Counted from the stretch's first letter, positions 12,056-22,935 are shown. The stretch: DNA of 64,000 bases from Pseudeuparius sepicola (GCA_963920635.1 OY987298.1:20431647-20495646), one strand, 5' to 3'. Numbers and translations are program-made. The notes: generated from the letters alone by a model not told the origin.

Positions 12056-12861
12056 TTAGCTTCGAGTTTGTATATTTGCACCAATGGTTCCTTTGCTCGG
12101 GGTATTGTGTCTTTTTCTTTTCTTCAGATGCTTATTATGTCCTTCCCTTTTGTCTAGGTTCTGTACACTATCTATGTCTTGGCTTTCACCTTCTATTTCT
12201 TCGCACTCTTTGTCTGAATATTCGTCGTTTTCTATTTGTTCCAATTGCTCCACTGTGTATGTTTTTTGCCCAACTATTAGTTTACCGGACTTAATTTTTG
12301 AGACAAACCCTTGCTCTTTGGATTTATTCAAGTGATAACGTAAGATTTTTTGCTGGCTTCTGTCTTCAAAACAAAGGTCATTAGCTATCGAAATCTTCGA
12401 ACCTTTCAGTTTTACAGCTTGCGATATAACTAGTGATTTTTTAAGGAAGGATATAAATTCTATTACGAGGTGTGGTGTATCCGTGTTGTTTAGTAAATAT
12501 GCGTTGTTGAGGTCTTGTTCTGATATCTGAATTTGCAACAGAGCATTAAGCTTTGCAACACAATATTCAGGCAGATTTTTCTTATCCACGTCTTCTAATC
12601 CAAACACAATGATGTTGTTTTTTCTGATTTTTTGTTCCAGCCTTATGTTTTTTGTTTTTAGTTGGGTTAACTCTTCCTCCACAAATTCAATTTTCTGATA
12701 AACCTCCTTTAGACTTTTTATTTCTTCCTTAATATATTTGATTTCTTCTTTAATCACTTCTGTTTGTTGTTCGGATACCTGACATAATTTGTTGGTTTGA
12801 TCTTCGCTTGATTTTTTAATAGTGTGTATAATTCATCTAAGTTAGTTATCGATTGTGTCAT
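12056..12861 (-). pseudogene. LINE ORF1 protein (coiled coil plus RNA-binding-like domain)
   Basis: An ATG at 12,861 (MTQSITNLDELYTLL) starts the protein, and a one-base slip near 12,810 moves it into the long frame that ends at 12,056. The first 60 residues of that frame form a K/E-rich coiled coil. They are followed by an ORF1-type RRM-like segment (NNIIVFGLEDVDKKNLPEY) and a basic tail (KHLKKRKRH). Proteins of this type coat element RNA as chaperones. The gene lies 174 bp upstream of ORF2. Confidence 0.65.
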
Positions 12862-14024
12862 CCTGTACGAGACCGTTGGCGTTCGAGCCCACTATCCATG
12901 CATTAAAAAAACTTAGTTTTTTTTGTGTCAAGACGCGTAGCTCGCAAAAATGGTCTTTAAGAACAGGTATATAAATGCCCGTTTTTGTTGTTTGTTAGTA
13001 TATTATTTATATTTTTATGTACCTTTAGTCCAGAGTGCAAAATTCACTGCACTGACCTTCTGGTTGCCTTAAGATACTATTGTTTCAAACTTTATACCAC
13101 TCGTTTTAACAGTTTTGAGGAGCAGCCAAAACCACAACATTCATCGCTGCATGCTTATACACTGTATCTCTTAGTATTTTTTCATATTCTCAGCCGTTTC
13201 TTAATTATTTTCAAAGAACGGCAATGCTGCAATAAACAAGTAACAAGTCATTTTAAGAATAAATCGAATAAATCTGTGGATGTCAATTAAACTTGGCAAT
13301 CATTTGGCTGTCAACTTTGCACTTTAGTATCAATGTTTTGAAAAATGATATTTTCATTCGTAGAATTTACTGACATGCACTTTTGCTATGGACTTGCCAA
13401 TGGCAATAATAAACATGCGGAAACGCAGAGTTGCGTGTATTGAAAGAGACGGCATTTCACATTTAGTTAATTTTCCGATAGCATTACGTTTCTTTTATTA
13501 TCGTTTTTCTTTTGTATTTTGTTAAATAAAGTTTAATTGACATTCACAGATTGCTAGATGTATTCTTAAAATGACTTGTTTATTGCAGCATTGCCGTTCT
13601 TTGAAAATAATTAAGAAACTGCTGGGAATATGAAGAAATACTAAGAGATACTTTTTGTTAACTATTGAATTCACCACTCAAAACAAATTTAAAAAAAGCG
13701 ATTATACAATACAGGGTATTCATATTTTTCTGAACTAATTAATTTTAATAAGACCCTGTATCTCCGCAACTAGCGGCCTCAAAAGCTTCATATCATCCAT
13801 AAGTTTGACGGCTCATCCGCTCATGTGACACCCCAAGTTTGAAGAAAATATCTCGTATACTTCTAGAGATACTAAGAAATATGTGTATTTTTCTCTAAAC
13901 TTCTACGCTCTGTATAAAAAAAACTATGGCCCGTAGGAGAAAAAAATATATAAAGAAGTGCCCTTATTTTGACTCCAAGAATATGTGGTTTCATTTTTGA
14001 CCATCAGTTCAGTTACACCCTGTA

Positions 14025-14414
14025 TTGTTCCGGCTTAAGTACCCTTTACGTACTCGCTAGAATGTCTAAAAATATATATTTCTTTTGACATATTCTGGTA
14101 TTTAGGGTTGAAGCACTTTAGAACGTACGTATATTATGTTTCAATGAATATTATATTATGTACACTCTACATTTTTTGCGATTTTAGCCTATAAATTAAA
14201 ACTCTCGTAAAGCATCCTAATAGATCCGTTACGGGTCATTCACACAAATAGTTTGCCCTAATACCTACATGAGAACATTTCCTCATATTCGCACCCAAAT
14301 CTGAGCGTTTCACCCCAGGCCGGGTTATTATGCAGACTTTCCGTGTTTCTGGGAGGATTAATTCGAACTGGGGATTAAGATTCTTCGGAAAGGCCTATGA
14401 GATTGGCGCTCGGC
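14025..14414 (+). repeat. Leader after the M2 primer site and LTR-like monomer M3 (left part)
   Basis: 14,025-14,146 continues the sequence after the primer-binding-like site; its inverted counterpart is around 22,480-22,570. From 14,147 the third LTR-like monomer begins (ATTATATTATGTACAC), with the shared GATCCGTTACGGGTCATTC and CTGGGGATTAAG segments. It is cut at 14,414 by hAT copy B. The eight bases CGCTCGGC at 14,407-14,414 are that element's target duplication. Confidence 0.5.
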
Positions 14415-15558
14415 CACGGGCGTAGCCAAGGGGGGGGGTTTCGGGGGTTCAACCCCCCCCCCCCCCGAAATAAGCAAAATATTACCTAATATTATACCGA
14501 AAAAATACGAGGAGTGAAGAGTTAAATTATTATTACGTTTGAATATATGTAGTAATAGTAGGGCCTAGCGCCATCTTTTGACGAGAGGCAGACGCAGTTG
14601 CAGCCGAACTATTTTGCTATTTTGTATTGTATAGGGACACTTTGCGTTGTTTCTCGATTATTCGCCACGCCCCTCGGTCGAAATGAGCGGAACTTTGTGG
14701 AAGTTCGTGGAAGTTTCTGGACGGCTACTGGGCTGCTATATAAGCGGCGCCGCGGCGCGTGACCGCGCTTACGGCAGTATTGTTCCATGCGAACTCGAAG
14801 CGAATAAAAGTGAAAAGTGGTGAACGAATAGTGAAGAGAATTAAGTGTACCGTGTAAGTGAGTAATTTTAGTGCGCTGTTATTCGATGACCTTGTTAAGG
14901 ATAGATACGTGAATCATTATTACTGTCGAAAAATGGAGGGGAAAAAAAAGGAAGGGTGATAAACTTAAAGGTATGGACTACTGGAAAAAGTGGTGTAGTC
15001 AAGGTCAAGGGGTTTCTAATAAAGAAACAAATTTGGATTTAGCTATCAAAGCTTCAGCTACCTTGCATGCCGATAAGAAGACTGCCTACCCCGAAATCTA
15101 GTTTGGAATGCCTAGATATGTGCGATAAAAACCTTTATCCTAATATTTACACATTACTACAAATCTTGGCTACCATTCCTGTATCCACTGCTACCCCAGA
15201 AAGGTCTTTCTCGAGCCTAAGGAGACTGAAAAACTATTTACGAAACACTACAAGTGAAAACAGACTTAATGGTTTGGCTCTAATGAACATTCACTATGGA
15301 ACAGAAATTCATGCAGATGAAGTAGTGGATATATTTAAAAGAAAAAGCCGAAGATTTCTTCTTTAATGGTTTTAGATTTAGCGCAGAGGAACGAAATTAA
15401 TTTATCCATTTCATTTAAAGTTAAGAACTTTATAAATATGTCGTAGTTTTTCGGATGAATATATGGATATTAAATTTCATGTAAGTATATTTTTGTTGTT
15501 TTATTTACTTCTCAAACTAAACCCCCCCCCCCAAAACTAAATCCTGGCTACGCCCGTG
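14415..15558 (+). mobile_element. Non-autonomous hAT element, copy B (uninterrupted)
   Basis: This 1,144-bp element has the same CACGGGCGTAGCCA ends as copy A and a perfect 8-bp duplication CGCTCGGC (14,407-14,414 and 15,559-15,566). It carries the same internal deletion of the transposase gene as copy A, so the deleted form itself has been mobilised. Long C/G runs lie just inside both ends. Confidence 0.88.
14933..15366 (+). pseudogene. hAT transposase, internally deleted, copy B
   Basis: An ATG at 14,933 starts the N-terminal tip, but an extra A in the run near 14,945 breaks it at once. The C-terminal frame (15,067-15,366, 99 codons) is intact and contains the hAT dimerisation signature PVSTATPERSFSSLRR and a FKRKSRRFLL end. 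The catalytic core is missing. Confidence 0.75.
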
Positions 15559-15850
15559 CGCTCGGCCCTACGAAGGTCGCGCGAAGGCGACGAATTCAGA
15601 TTTAGATTCGAAGCTGTTATAGCGACCGGCGTGCCTTATAAAGAGAACCGGCTTATTTAAATTTTGCGGATGGGGATTCAGGAAGGATACAACGGGACCA
15701 TGTATGAGGTCGGCGATGGCCTGTAAAAGATTAGTTGTTGGAGTCCACTTTTTGTTGGGAAAAATTTGTTGGTCTTTTGTATTCGAGTTTTTGCTTTTTG
15801 CATGGAGTATTACATTCGATACAAATAAAAGGTAATTGTGAATTTGTGGG
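15559..15850 (+). repeat. LTR-like monomer M3 (right part)
   Basis: The monomer resumes after hAT copy B with CCTACGAAGGTCGCGCGAAG and runs through an AATAAAAGGTAATTG segment. Similarity to M1 and M2 fades around 15,850, and no primer-binding-like site follows. Confidence 0.5.
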
Positions 15851-17000
15851 ATGTCTTGATTTGTATAAAATCTACATGCAGTGTGTTTCACTTCAAGTCG
15901 AGACAATTCATTATTTTTTTAGGGGTTGACCGATTTTCAAAAACTTTTTTTTTTAATATAGTGCTCCGAAAGGTCTACATTTTGACACTAATTTTTTTCA
16001 GATTCGTCTTTTCTATGACCTACTACGATCAAAATTATACCCTCAAAAACTGCAAAAGTACTTACATTAGGCATTTTTTAGGAGAAAAATGAATAGCACA
16101 GTCGTATTCGCCATACCCTAAAACCACACATACCATGTTTCTTTTACAGCTTCTTTTACAGCTTTTACAGGGCGTTCAGAAAATAGCTTCAAACATGGCA
16201 AAAATACGGTTTTGCGAAGTACCTTGTACAGGGTTATTCACTGAGAATTGATCCCCCCCCACCTAACTTTTTTGTTTTTGAAGATAAAAGGGTGATCCAA
16301 AAAACAAAATCAATGGTTCGGCGAATACTTTTTTATGCCATGATCGTTTAGTGTACAGGGTGTTCCAAAAAAGTAGGACCAATGGCAACTTAATTTATTT
16401 AAATGGAACACCCTGTATATTATTGGATTTTTGAAATCTGCTCATCAAGGCAATCAAAATGATATTAAACTTTGTGGCATTATCTTTTTCCGTTTTCGAA
16501 AAATTCCATATTCAAATTTTATACTAAATTTATTTAACTCGAATTTGTAGATCTCGTGATATAGATAGACGATCAATGTAATAACAAAAAATATTTGTTT
16601 TAAACAAGAGAGTAATATAGTGAAACTCCAAAACGTTTAACTGGCGTATTAATACGTCAGTCAACGCAATTTTTATTTTCTACAGGGAGGAGCGGGGTGG
16701 TACGGGGAATGTATGGAAAGTTGTTGATTTGAGAAGCCGTAGAATTGGCGCAACGTTGCCGCACTTACCCGAAATTATTCTTGATTTCTTGCTCATTTCT
16801 CATGCCTAGTAGAAACATTTATGAGATCGCACCTGTACACTTGACGTGTTACTAGGAGGGTAACGGTTTCTGATATTTGTGTTAACAAAACTACGAAAAA
16901 ATTGCTATCTTTTGTGAAAAATTATAGGCAAATTTGTCGCATCTCTCAATAATTAAACATTTTCATTATTAATTGAACATTAAAAAACACATAATACAGG
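15851..17000. other. AT-rich non-coding stretch with small repeat ends
   Basis: No coding frame was recognised. It holds a 60-bp TA-flanked palindromic mini-element (16,356-16,415) and scattered ACAGGG fragments near 16,170 and 16,230 that resemble element ends. A TACAGGGTGGTTCACTTTT end near 16,996 opens the next mariner-like piece. Confidence 0.4.
16356..16415. mobile_element. 60-bp TA-flanked palindromic mini-element
   Basis: The ends CAGGGTGTTCCA and TGGAACACCCTG are inverted repeats, each flanked by TA (16,354-16,355 and 16,416-16,417). Only about 35 bases separate them. It looks like the bare termini of a mariner-type MITE. Confidence 0.5.
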
Positions 17001-17649
17001 GTGGTTCACTTTTATGTGGTAGGACTTTAACATTAGATAGAAAAAGATAATCTAAAATGAAAATTTTATATCAACATATATCGGGGAAAGCTTAGTTTCC
17101 GAGATACAGGGCGTTGAAGTGTTGGAAAAAATATGAAGTATTTTTTACACTGTCCGAACCAGTGGAGATATTTAAACCAAATTTGATGTGTAGTACCACC
17201 TTTTTGACTACGATATTTAGTGATAATATGAAGGTCCTGAAATAACCAGTGGTGGAGTTATGGGTTTTCACTATCACTAAATTTAAAAAGTAATTAGTAC
17301 GGACCTGTCTCACATCAACGTAAATTTTTTTTTTCGTAAAGTTCTTTCAATTCTCTACAAAAAGTGTATCTTGACATTTTTTTGTATCTGCCACGGTTGT
17401 GTAGTAAATAAATTATTTCGTTTCCATCTCAGCCTTTTTTGCCTAAAAATGTGTTTTCTAAGATTATTGATAAATATCGCAAATAACAGAAATTAATTAT
17501 GGAACACTTATCGGATTCAGCTATTTTATTTTTAATTTTATGGAAACAATTTTAAAAATAAACTGGCACTTGGTTTGAGGTACATTACTTTATTATCATT
17601 TTAACATTTTTATCAAATCTAGTATTATTTCTTAATAATTTTTATAATT

Positions 17650-18069
17650 CTAAATTTGTACAACATTCAACAATTGTTCAAAATGTGATCCATTCTGTTG
17701 CACACATAATTCACTTCGACGCCTAACGGATTGAACAGCATCGATTAAATTGCCATTTCTCAATTCATCGCACGCATTTCTGATACGATCAATAAGTTGT
17801 TCCCTTGTTTCTACAGGAGTCGCATAGACTTGTTCTTTTAAAAATCCCCATACGAAGAAGTCCAGAGGTGTTATGTCCGGAGAACGTGGTGGCCAAGCGA
17901 CCGGTCCCCCTCGTCCGATCCACCTATTTGGAAAGTTATTATTTAACCAGTTCCTCACATTCCGGTGAAAATGTGCAGCACAGCCGTCAAGTTGGAACCA
18001 AGCCAACAATCTTAAGTTTAAAGGAACGTCTTCCCACATATTATTATGCTCAGCTACTAAAAACTCCAA
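17650..18069 (-). pseudogene. Mariner-like transposase, C-terminal part (DD41D spacing), copy 1
   Basis: The 139-residue frame covers the second and third catalytic regions of a Tc1/mariner transposase: FQLDGCAAHF carries the second aspartate, and the third lies in RSPDITPLDFF. Counting between the two gives 41 residues, i.e. DD41D rather than the classic mariner DD34D. The N-terminal DNA-binding half and the first aspartate are missing; upstream the frame runs into a TA-rich run at about 18,070-18,130. A possible left end (TACAGGGTGGTTCACTTTT) is near 16,996. The frame is identical at 21,060-21,479. Confidence 0.75.
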
Positions 18070-18498
18070 AAAAATTATATTATATAATTAAATTATATAT
18101 ATTATATATATATATATATTATATATTATATTTGCTTATAATTTTTTTATTAGAACATAGCAATTTTTTCTTTAGAAAAATTTTCAAAAAATTATCTCTT
18201 TTTAAATATGAAAAAAATATAGATGTTTACCGAAAATAATTCAATGACGTCATTACTTCGTTTTCCAAATTTGAAAAATATGCAAATTAGGCTCTTAGTC
18301 GATTCCATAGAAAAATTATACTACACATCCTAAAGTGCTTGTTTTCTAAGTACCAGAAATTGTCAAATCATACAAAAGTTTTGCTTTAGAAAAAAATCCA
18401 TCTTATCGACACAATAAAAAACAATCTTCGAAAATTTGAATTTGTTATTAGGTACCTTTAAAACAGTAGTACCACACACCTATTGGCGAAACTATATA

Positions 18499-18932
18499 CG
18501 AGGGCGGTTCACCAATTATTGTCTCTAACATATAAGCAATTAAAACGGGTACTCAAAAACTATTACTTTTCTACATGAATGTCTAATACATTTCTCATAA
18601 CGATGATGAAGCTCTTGGAAACTTTGAACATAAAATTGTTTTTCTTGCTCTCCCAACCAGCCGTTTACAACTTCAATCACTTCTTCATCGTTCAAAAATA
18701 CTCCATGCATATTCTCGTAAATTCCCTTCGGAGTCAACCCCTTCTTTTGCAGGTATTTTATGATTTTTCTCCATTTTCTCAATTCACTATGCACAACCGA
18801 AGAATAAAAATTGTTACTCGAATATATTAATTAAATAAAATATTAATTTTGAAATTTGCCAAGCAAGACTGACAGATGTTGACAGTTGTACTACTAAAGT
18901 ACCGATTGTTAATAATTGGTGAACCGCTCTCG
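18499..18932 (-). mobile_element. 434-bp mariner deletion derivative, copy 1
   Basis: The inverted ends CGAGGGCGGTTCACCAATTA and its near-complement (GAGAGCGG variant) are flanked by TA at 18,497-18,498 and 18,933-18,934. Between them is a short open frame joining the two ends of a mariner transposase. This is a classic non-autonomous derivative. It is repeated at 21,911-22,344. Confidence 0.8.
18540..18794 (-). pseudogene. Mariner transposase N- and C-terminal remnants fused, copy 1
   Basis: The 84-residue frame starts with a short helix-turn-helix-like N-terminus (LQKKGLTPKGIYENM) and passes directly into a mariner C-terminal signature (EEVIEVVNGWLGEQEKQF, then HRYEKCI). All catalytic regions are deleted. 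The frame has stayed open across the fusion. Whether it is expressed cannot be judged here. Confidence 0.65.
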
Positions 18933-19660
18933 TAGGCCTATGGTAGTACAGTTTGTTTTCTTCCCAAGATGCATATTGACGGTTTGCCTTCTCCAAGAAA
19001 CGTTTCTTTTATTATCGTTTTTCTTTTGTATTTTGTTAAATAAAGTTTAATTGACATTCACAGATTGCTAGATGTATTCTTAAAATGACTTGTTTATTGC
19101 AGCATTGCCGTTCTTTGAAAATAATTAAGAAACTGCTGGGAATATGAAGAAATACTAAGAGATACTTTTTGTTAACTATTGAATTCACCACTCAAAACAA
19201 ATTTAAAAAAAGCGATTATACAATACAGGGTATTCATATTTTTCTGAACTAATTAATTTTAATAAGACCCTGTATCTCCGCAACTAGCGGCCTCAAAAGC
19301 TTCATATCATCCATAAGTTTGACGGCTCATCCGCTCATGTGACACCCCAAGTTTGAAGAAAATATCTCGTATACTTCTAGAGATACTAAGAAATATGTGT
19401 ATTTTTCTCTAAACTTCTACGCTCTGTATAAAAAAAACTATGGCCCGTAGGAGAAAAAAATATATAAAGAAGTGCCCTTATTTTGACTCCAAGAATATGT
19501 GGTTTCATTTTTGACCATCAGTTCAGTTACACCCTGTATTGTTCCGGCTTAAGTACCCTTTACGTACTCGCTAGAATGTCTAAAAATATATATTTCTTTT
19601 GACATATTCTGGTATTTAGGGTTGAAGCACTTTAGAACGTACGTATATTATGTTTCAATG

Positions 19661-19928
19661 AATATTATATTATGTACACTCTACATTTTTTGCGATTTTA
19701 GCCTATAAATTAAAACTCTCGTAAAGCATCCTAATAGATCCGTTACGGGTCATTCACACAAATAGTTTGCCCTAATACCTACATGAGAACATTTCCTCAT
19801 ATTCGCACCCAAATCTGAGCGTTTCACCCCAGGCCGGGTTATTATGCAGACTTTCCGTGTTTCTGGGAGGATTAATTCGAACTGGGGATTAAGATTCTTC
19901 GGAAAGGCCTATGAGATTGGCGCTCGGC
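19661..19928 (+). repeat. LTR-like monomer M3, duplicated left part
   Basis: This is the copy of 14,147-14,414 created by the tandem duplication and ends at the start of hAT copy C. The matching right part of the monomer was lost in the internal deletion. Confidence 0.6.
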
Positions 19929-21027
19929 CACGGGCGTAGCCAAGGGGGGGGGGTTTCGGGGGTTCAACCCCCCCCCCCGAAATAAGCAAAATATTACCTA
20001 ATATTATACCGAAAAAATACGAGGAGTGAAGAGTTAAATTATTATTACGTTTGAATATATGTAGTAATAGTAGGGCCTAGCGCCATCTTTTGACGAGAGG
20101 CAGACGCAGTTGCAGCCGAACTATTTTGCTATTTTGTATTGTATAGGGACACTTTGCGTTGTTTCTCGATTATTCGCCACGCCCCTCGGTCGAAATGAGC
20201 GGAACTTTGTGGAAGTTCGTGGAAGTTTCTGGACGGCTACTGGGCTGCTATATAAGCGGCGCCGCGGCGCGTGACCGCGCTTACGGCAGTATTGTTCCAT
20301 GCGAACTCGAAGCGAATAAAAGTGAAAAGTGGTGAACGAATAGTGAAGAGAATTAAGTGTACCGTGTAAGTGAGTAATTTTAGTGCGCTGTTATTCGATG
20401 ACCTTGTTAAGGATAGATACGTGAATCATTATTACTGTCGAAAAATGGAGGGGAAAAAAAGGAAGGGTGATAAACTTAAAGGTATGGACTACTGGAAAAA
20501 GTGGTGTAGTCAAGGTCAAGGGGTTTCTAATAAAGAAACAAATTTGGATTTAGCTATCAAAGCTTCAGCTACCTTGCATGCCGATAAGAAGACTGCCTAC
20601 CCCGAAATCTAGTTTGGAATGCCTAGATATGTGCGATAAAAACCTTTATCCTAATATTTACACATTACTACAAATCTTGGCTACCATTCCTGTATCCACT
20701 GCTACCCCAGAAAGGTCTTTCTCGAGCCTAAGGAGACTGAAAAACTATTTACGAAACACTACAAGTGAAAACAGACTTAATGGTTTGGCTCTAATGAACA
20801 TTCACTATGGAACAGAAATTCATGCAGATGAAGTAGTGGATATATTTAAAAGAAAAAGCCGAAGATTTCTTCTTTAATGGTTTTAGATTTAGCGCAGAGG
20901 AACGAAATTAATTTATCCATTTCATTTAAAGTTAAGAACTTTATAAATATGTCGTAGTTTTTCGGATGAATATATGGATATTAAATTTCATGTAAGTATA
21001 TTTTTGTTGTTTTATTTACTTCTCAAA
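19929..21027 (+). mobile_element. hAT element copy C, right end deleted
   Basis: It begins CACGGGCGTAGCCA after CGCTCGGC exactly as copy B does, but stops at TTCTCAAA where the internal deletion removed the right terminal repeat. It can no longer transpose. Inside, an ATG at 20,445 starts the N-terminal tip (80-codon frame ending at 20,612) and 20,578-20,877 is the intact 99-codon dimerisation frame. Confidence 0.82.
20445..20877 (+). pseudogene. hAT transposase, internally deleted, copy C
   Basis: The coding content is the same as copies A and B: a lysine-rich N-terminal tip, then out of frame the hAT dimerisation region with ATPERSFSSLRRLKNYL. The poly-A run after the ATG has the length that keeps the first frame open, unlike copy B. 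Confidence 0.72.
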
Positions 21028-21059
21028 TCTAGTATTATTTCTTAATAATTTTTATAATT

Positions 21060-21479
21060 CTAAATTTGTACAACATTCAACAATTGTTCAAAATGTGATC
21101 CATTCTGTTGCACACATAATTCACTTCGACGCCTAACGGATTGAACAGCATCGATTAAATTGCCATTTCTCAATTCATCGCACGCATTTCTGATACGATC
21201 AATAAGTTGTTCCCTTGTTTCTACAGGAGTCGCATAGACTTGTTCTTTTAAAAATCCCCATACGAAGAAGTCCAGAGGTGTTATGTCCGGAGAACGTGGT
21301 GGCCAAGCGACCGGTCCCCCTCGTCCGATCCACCTATTTGGAAAGTTATTATTTAACCAGTTCCTCACATTCCGGTGAAAATGTGCAGCACAGCCGTCAA
21401 GTTGGAACCAAGCCAACAATCTTAAGTTTAAAGGAACGTCTTCCCACATATTATTATGCTCAGCTACTAAAAACTCCAA
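21060..21479 (-). pseudogene. Mariner-like transposase, C-terminal part (DD41D spacing), copy 2
   Basis: The 139-residue frame is identical to 17,650-18,069. It differs only in what lies upstream: the internal deletion places it directly beside the truncated hAT element. Confidence 0.75.
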
Positions 21480-21910
21480 AAAAATTATATTATATAATTA
21501 AATTATATATATTATATATATATATATATATTATATATTATATTTGCTTATAATTTTTTTATTAGAACATAGCAATTTTTTCTTTAGAAAAATTTTCAAA
21601 AAATTATCTCTTTTTAAATATGAAAAAAATATAGATGTTTACCGAAAATAATTCAATGACGTCATTACTTCGTTTTCCAAATTTGAAAAATATGCAAATT
21701 AGGCTCTTAGTCGATTCCATAGAAAAATTATACTACACATCCTAAAGTGCTTGTTTTCTAAGTACCAGAAATTGTCAAATCATACAAAAGTTTTGCTTTA
21801 GAAAAAAATCCATCTTATCGACACAATAAAAAACAATCTTCGAAAATTTGAATTTGTTATTAGGTACCTTTAAAACAGTAGTACCACACACCTATTGGCG
21901 AAACTATATA

Positions 21911-22344
21911 CGAGGGCGGTTCACCAATTATTGTCTCTAACATATAAGCAATTAAAACGGGTACTCAAAAACTATTACTTTTCTACATGAATGTCTAATA
22001 CATTTCTCATAACGATGATGAAGCTCTTGGAAACTTTGAACATAAAATTGTTTTTCTTGCTCTCCCAACCAGCCGTTTACAACTTCAATCACTTCTTCAT
22101 CGTTCAAAAATACTCCATGCATATTCTCGTAAATTCCCTTCGGAGTCAACCCCTTCTTTTGCAGGTATTTTATGATTTTTCTCCATTTTCTCAATTCACT
22201 ATGCACAACCGAAGAATAAAAATTGTTACTCGAATATATTAATTAAATAAAATATTAATTTTGAAATTTGCCAAGCAAGACTGACAGATGTTGACAGTTG
22301 TACTACTAAAGTACCGATTGTTAATAATTGGTGAACCGCTCTCG
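21911..22344 (-). mobile_element. 434-bp mariner deletion derivative, copy 2
   Basis: It has the same length, ends and TA flanks as 18,499-18,932 and contains the same 84-codon fused frame at 21,952-22,206. It arose by duplication of the region, not by transposition, because the flanks are also identical. Confidence 0.8.
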
Positions 22345-22414
22345 TAGGCCTATGGTAGTACAGTTTGTTTTCTTCCCAAGATGCATATTGACGGTTTGCC
22401 TTCTCCAAGAAACG

Positions 22415-22591
22415 TGCTGGTTTCTTCATAACCTTTTAAAATACTAGGTATGCGATAACATTCAAGTATTCATAAGCTTTGCAGTTTTGAATGTACACAT
22501 CAGCAACTATTACGCGCCTAGTAATAAACAAGCTAGCGAATACGTAAAGTGTAGCAGAACAATTTATTATAATATCCCACACCTGACACCA
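22415..22591 (-). repeat. Leader and primer-binding-like site of the inverted LTR-like unit
   Basis: Read on the minus strand, TGGTGTCAGGTGTGGGAT (22,591-22,574) follows LTR-like M2' and is followed by leader sequence matching 14,025-14,060 (TTTACGTATTCGCTAG form). This mirrors 8,122 onward on the plus strand. Confidence 0.5.
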
Positions 22592-22935
22592 TATTTTTAT
22601 ATTTCTATTATACCTATACAAATTGCACAAATCGGGAGTGCCGCCACAGATTCAGAGTTATCTTTTATTTGTATCTAATAAAATACACCATACATCAAGC
22701 AATAACTACAACACAAAAGACGAACAAATCTTGCCCAACAAAAAGGGGACTAACTAATCTCGTGCAGGCAATCGCCCAACCCAAACAAAATCCCGTTGTA
22801 TCCTTCCGGGATCCCCATCCGGAAAATTTAAATAAACCGGTCCTGTTTAGAACGCCCTCCGGCCGCTATCGCAGCTTCGCATCTAATCTGAATTCGTCGG
22901 CTTCGCGCGACCTTCGTAAGGCCGGGCTCTGGCCT
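22592..22935 (-). repeat. LTR-like monomer M2' (part next to the primer site)
   Basis: This is the inverted partner of the right half of M2 (about 7,790-8,121), including the AATAAAAGATAACT-type segment and the CCGGATGGGGATCCCGGAAG region. It is interrupted at 22,935 by the Mutator-like element, whose 9-bp target duplication CTCTGGCCT occupies 22,927-22,935. Confidence 0.6.

Larger units (their letters stand above)
8515..13163 (-). mobile_element. Non-LTR retrotransposon (LINE), near full length
   Basis: The element reads leftwards and ends at 8,515 with an AATAAATTATTATTATT tail, so its 3' end is an ATT microsatellite. GTAT is duplicated at both junctions (8,511-8,514 and 13,164-13,167), within an arm of the foldback element whose other arm shows the empty site. 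There are two genes: ORF1 at 12,861-12,056 and ORF2 starting at 11,881, preceded by about 300 bp of 5' leader. The reverse transcriptase resembles the CR1/Jockey group; I cannot fix the clade from reading alone. Confidence 0.8.
8150..14022 (+). mobile_element. Foldback element with ~490-bp inverted arms, split by a LINE
   Basis: Both ends read ACAGGGTGTAACTGAACTGA in inverted orientation and sit at a TA. The left arm is 8,150-8,514 plus 13,168-13,290, and the right arm is the complement of about 13,530-14,022. A loop of about 200 bp separates them. With the LINE removed the element is about 1.2 kb and non-coding. The target is confirmed by the inverted partner near 22,560, where the sequence after the primer-binding motif runs on without the element. 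The right half is repeated at 19,003-19,536 by the tandem duplication. Confidence 0.75.
13489..19002 (+). repeat. Tandem segmental duplication, copy 1
   Basis: The sequence from 13,489 is repeated from 19,003 with almost no differences apart from homopolymer and TA-run lengths. The breakpoint shares the microhomology ACG: the left boundary reads ATTACG, the junction GAAACG, and the right boundary AAACG. Copy 1 keeps a complete hAT element (14,415-15,558), the sequence to 17,617, the mariner fragment and the mariner-derived MITE. Confidence 0.85.
19003..22414 (+). repeat. Tandem segmental duplication, copy 2 (with a 2.1-kb internal deletion)
   Basis: This copy follows copy 1 head to tail. It lacks the equivalent of 15,517-17,617. 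The deletion joins TTCTCAAA to TCTAGTATT at 21,021-21,030 through the shared bases TCAAA. It therefore contains the right half of the foldback (19,003-19,536), an LTR-like piece (19,661-19,928), a truncated hAT copy C, the mariner fragment and the 434-bp MITE. Near-identity points to a recent event or to an assembly duplication. Confidence 0.85.

Noticed and set aside
18070..18130. TA-rich run as a promoter or origin
   Set aside because: It is a simple repeat whose length differs between the two duplicated copies; nothing indicates function.
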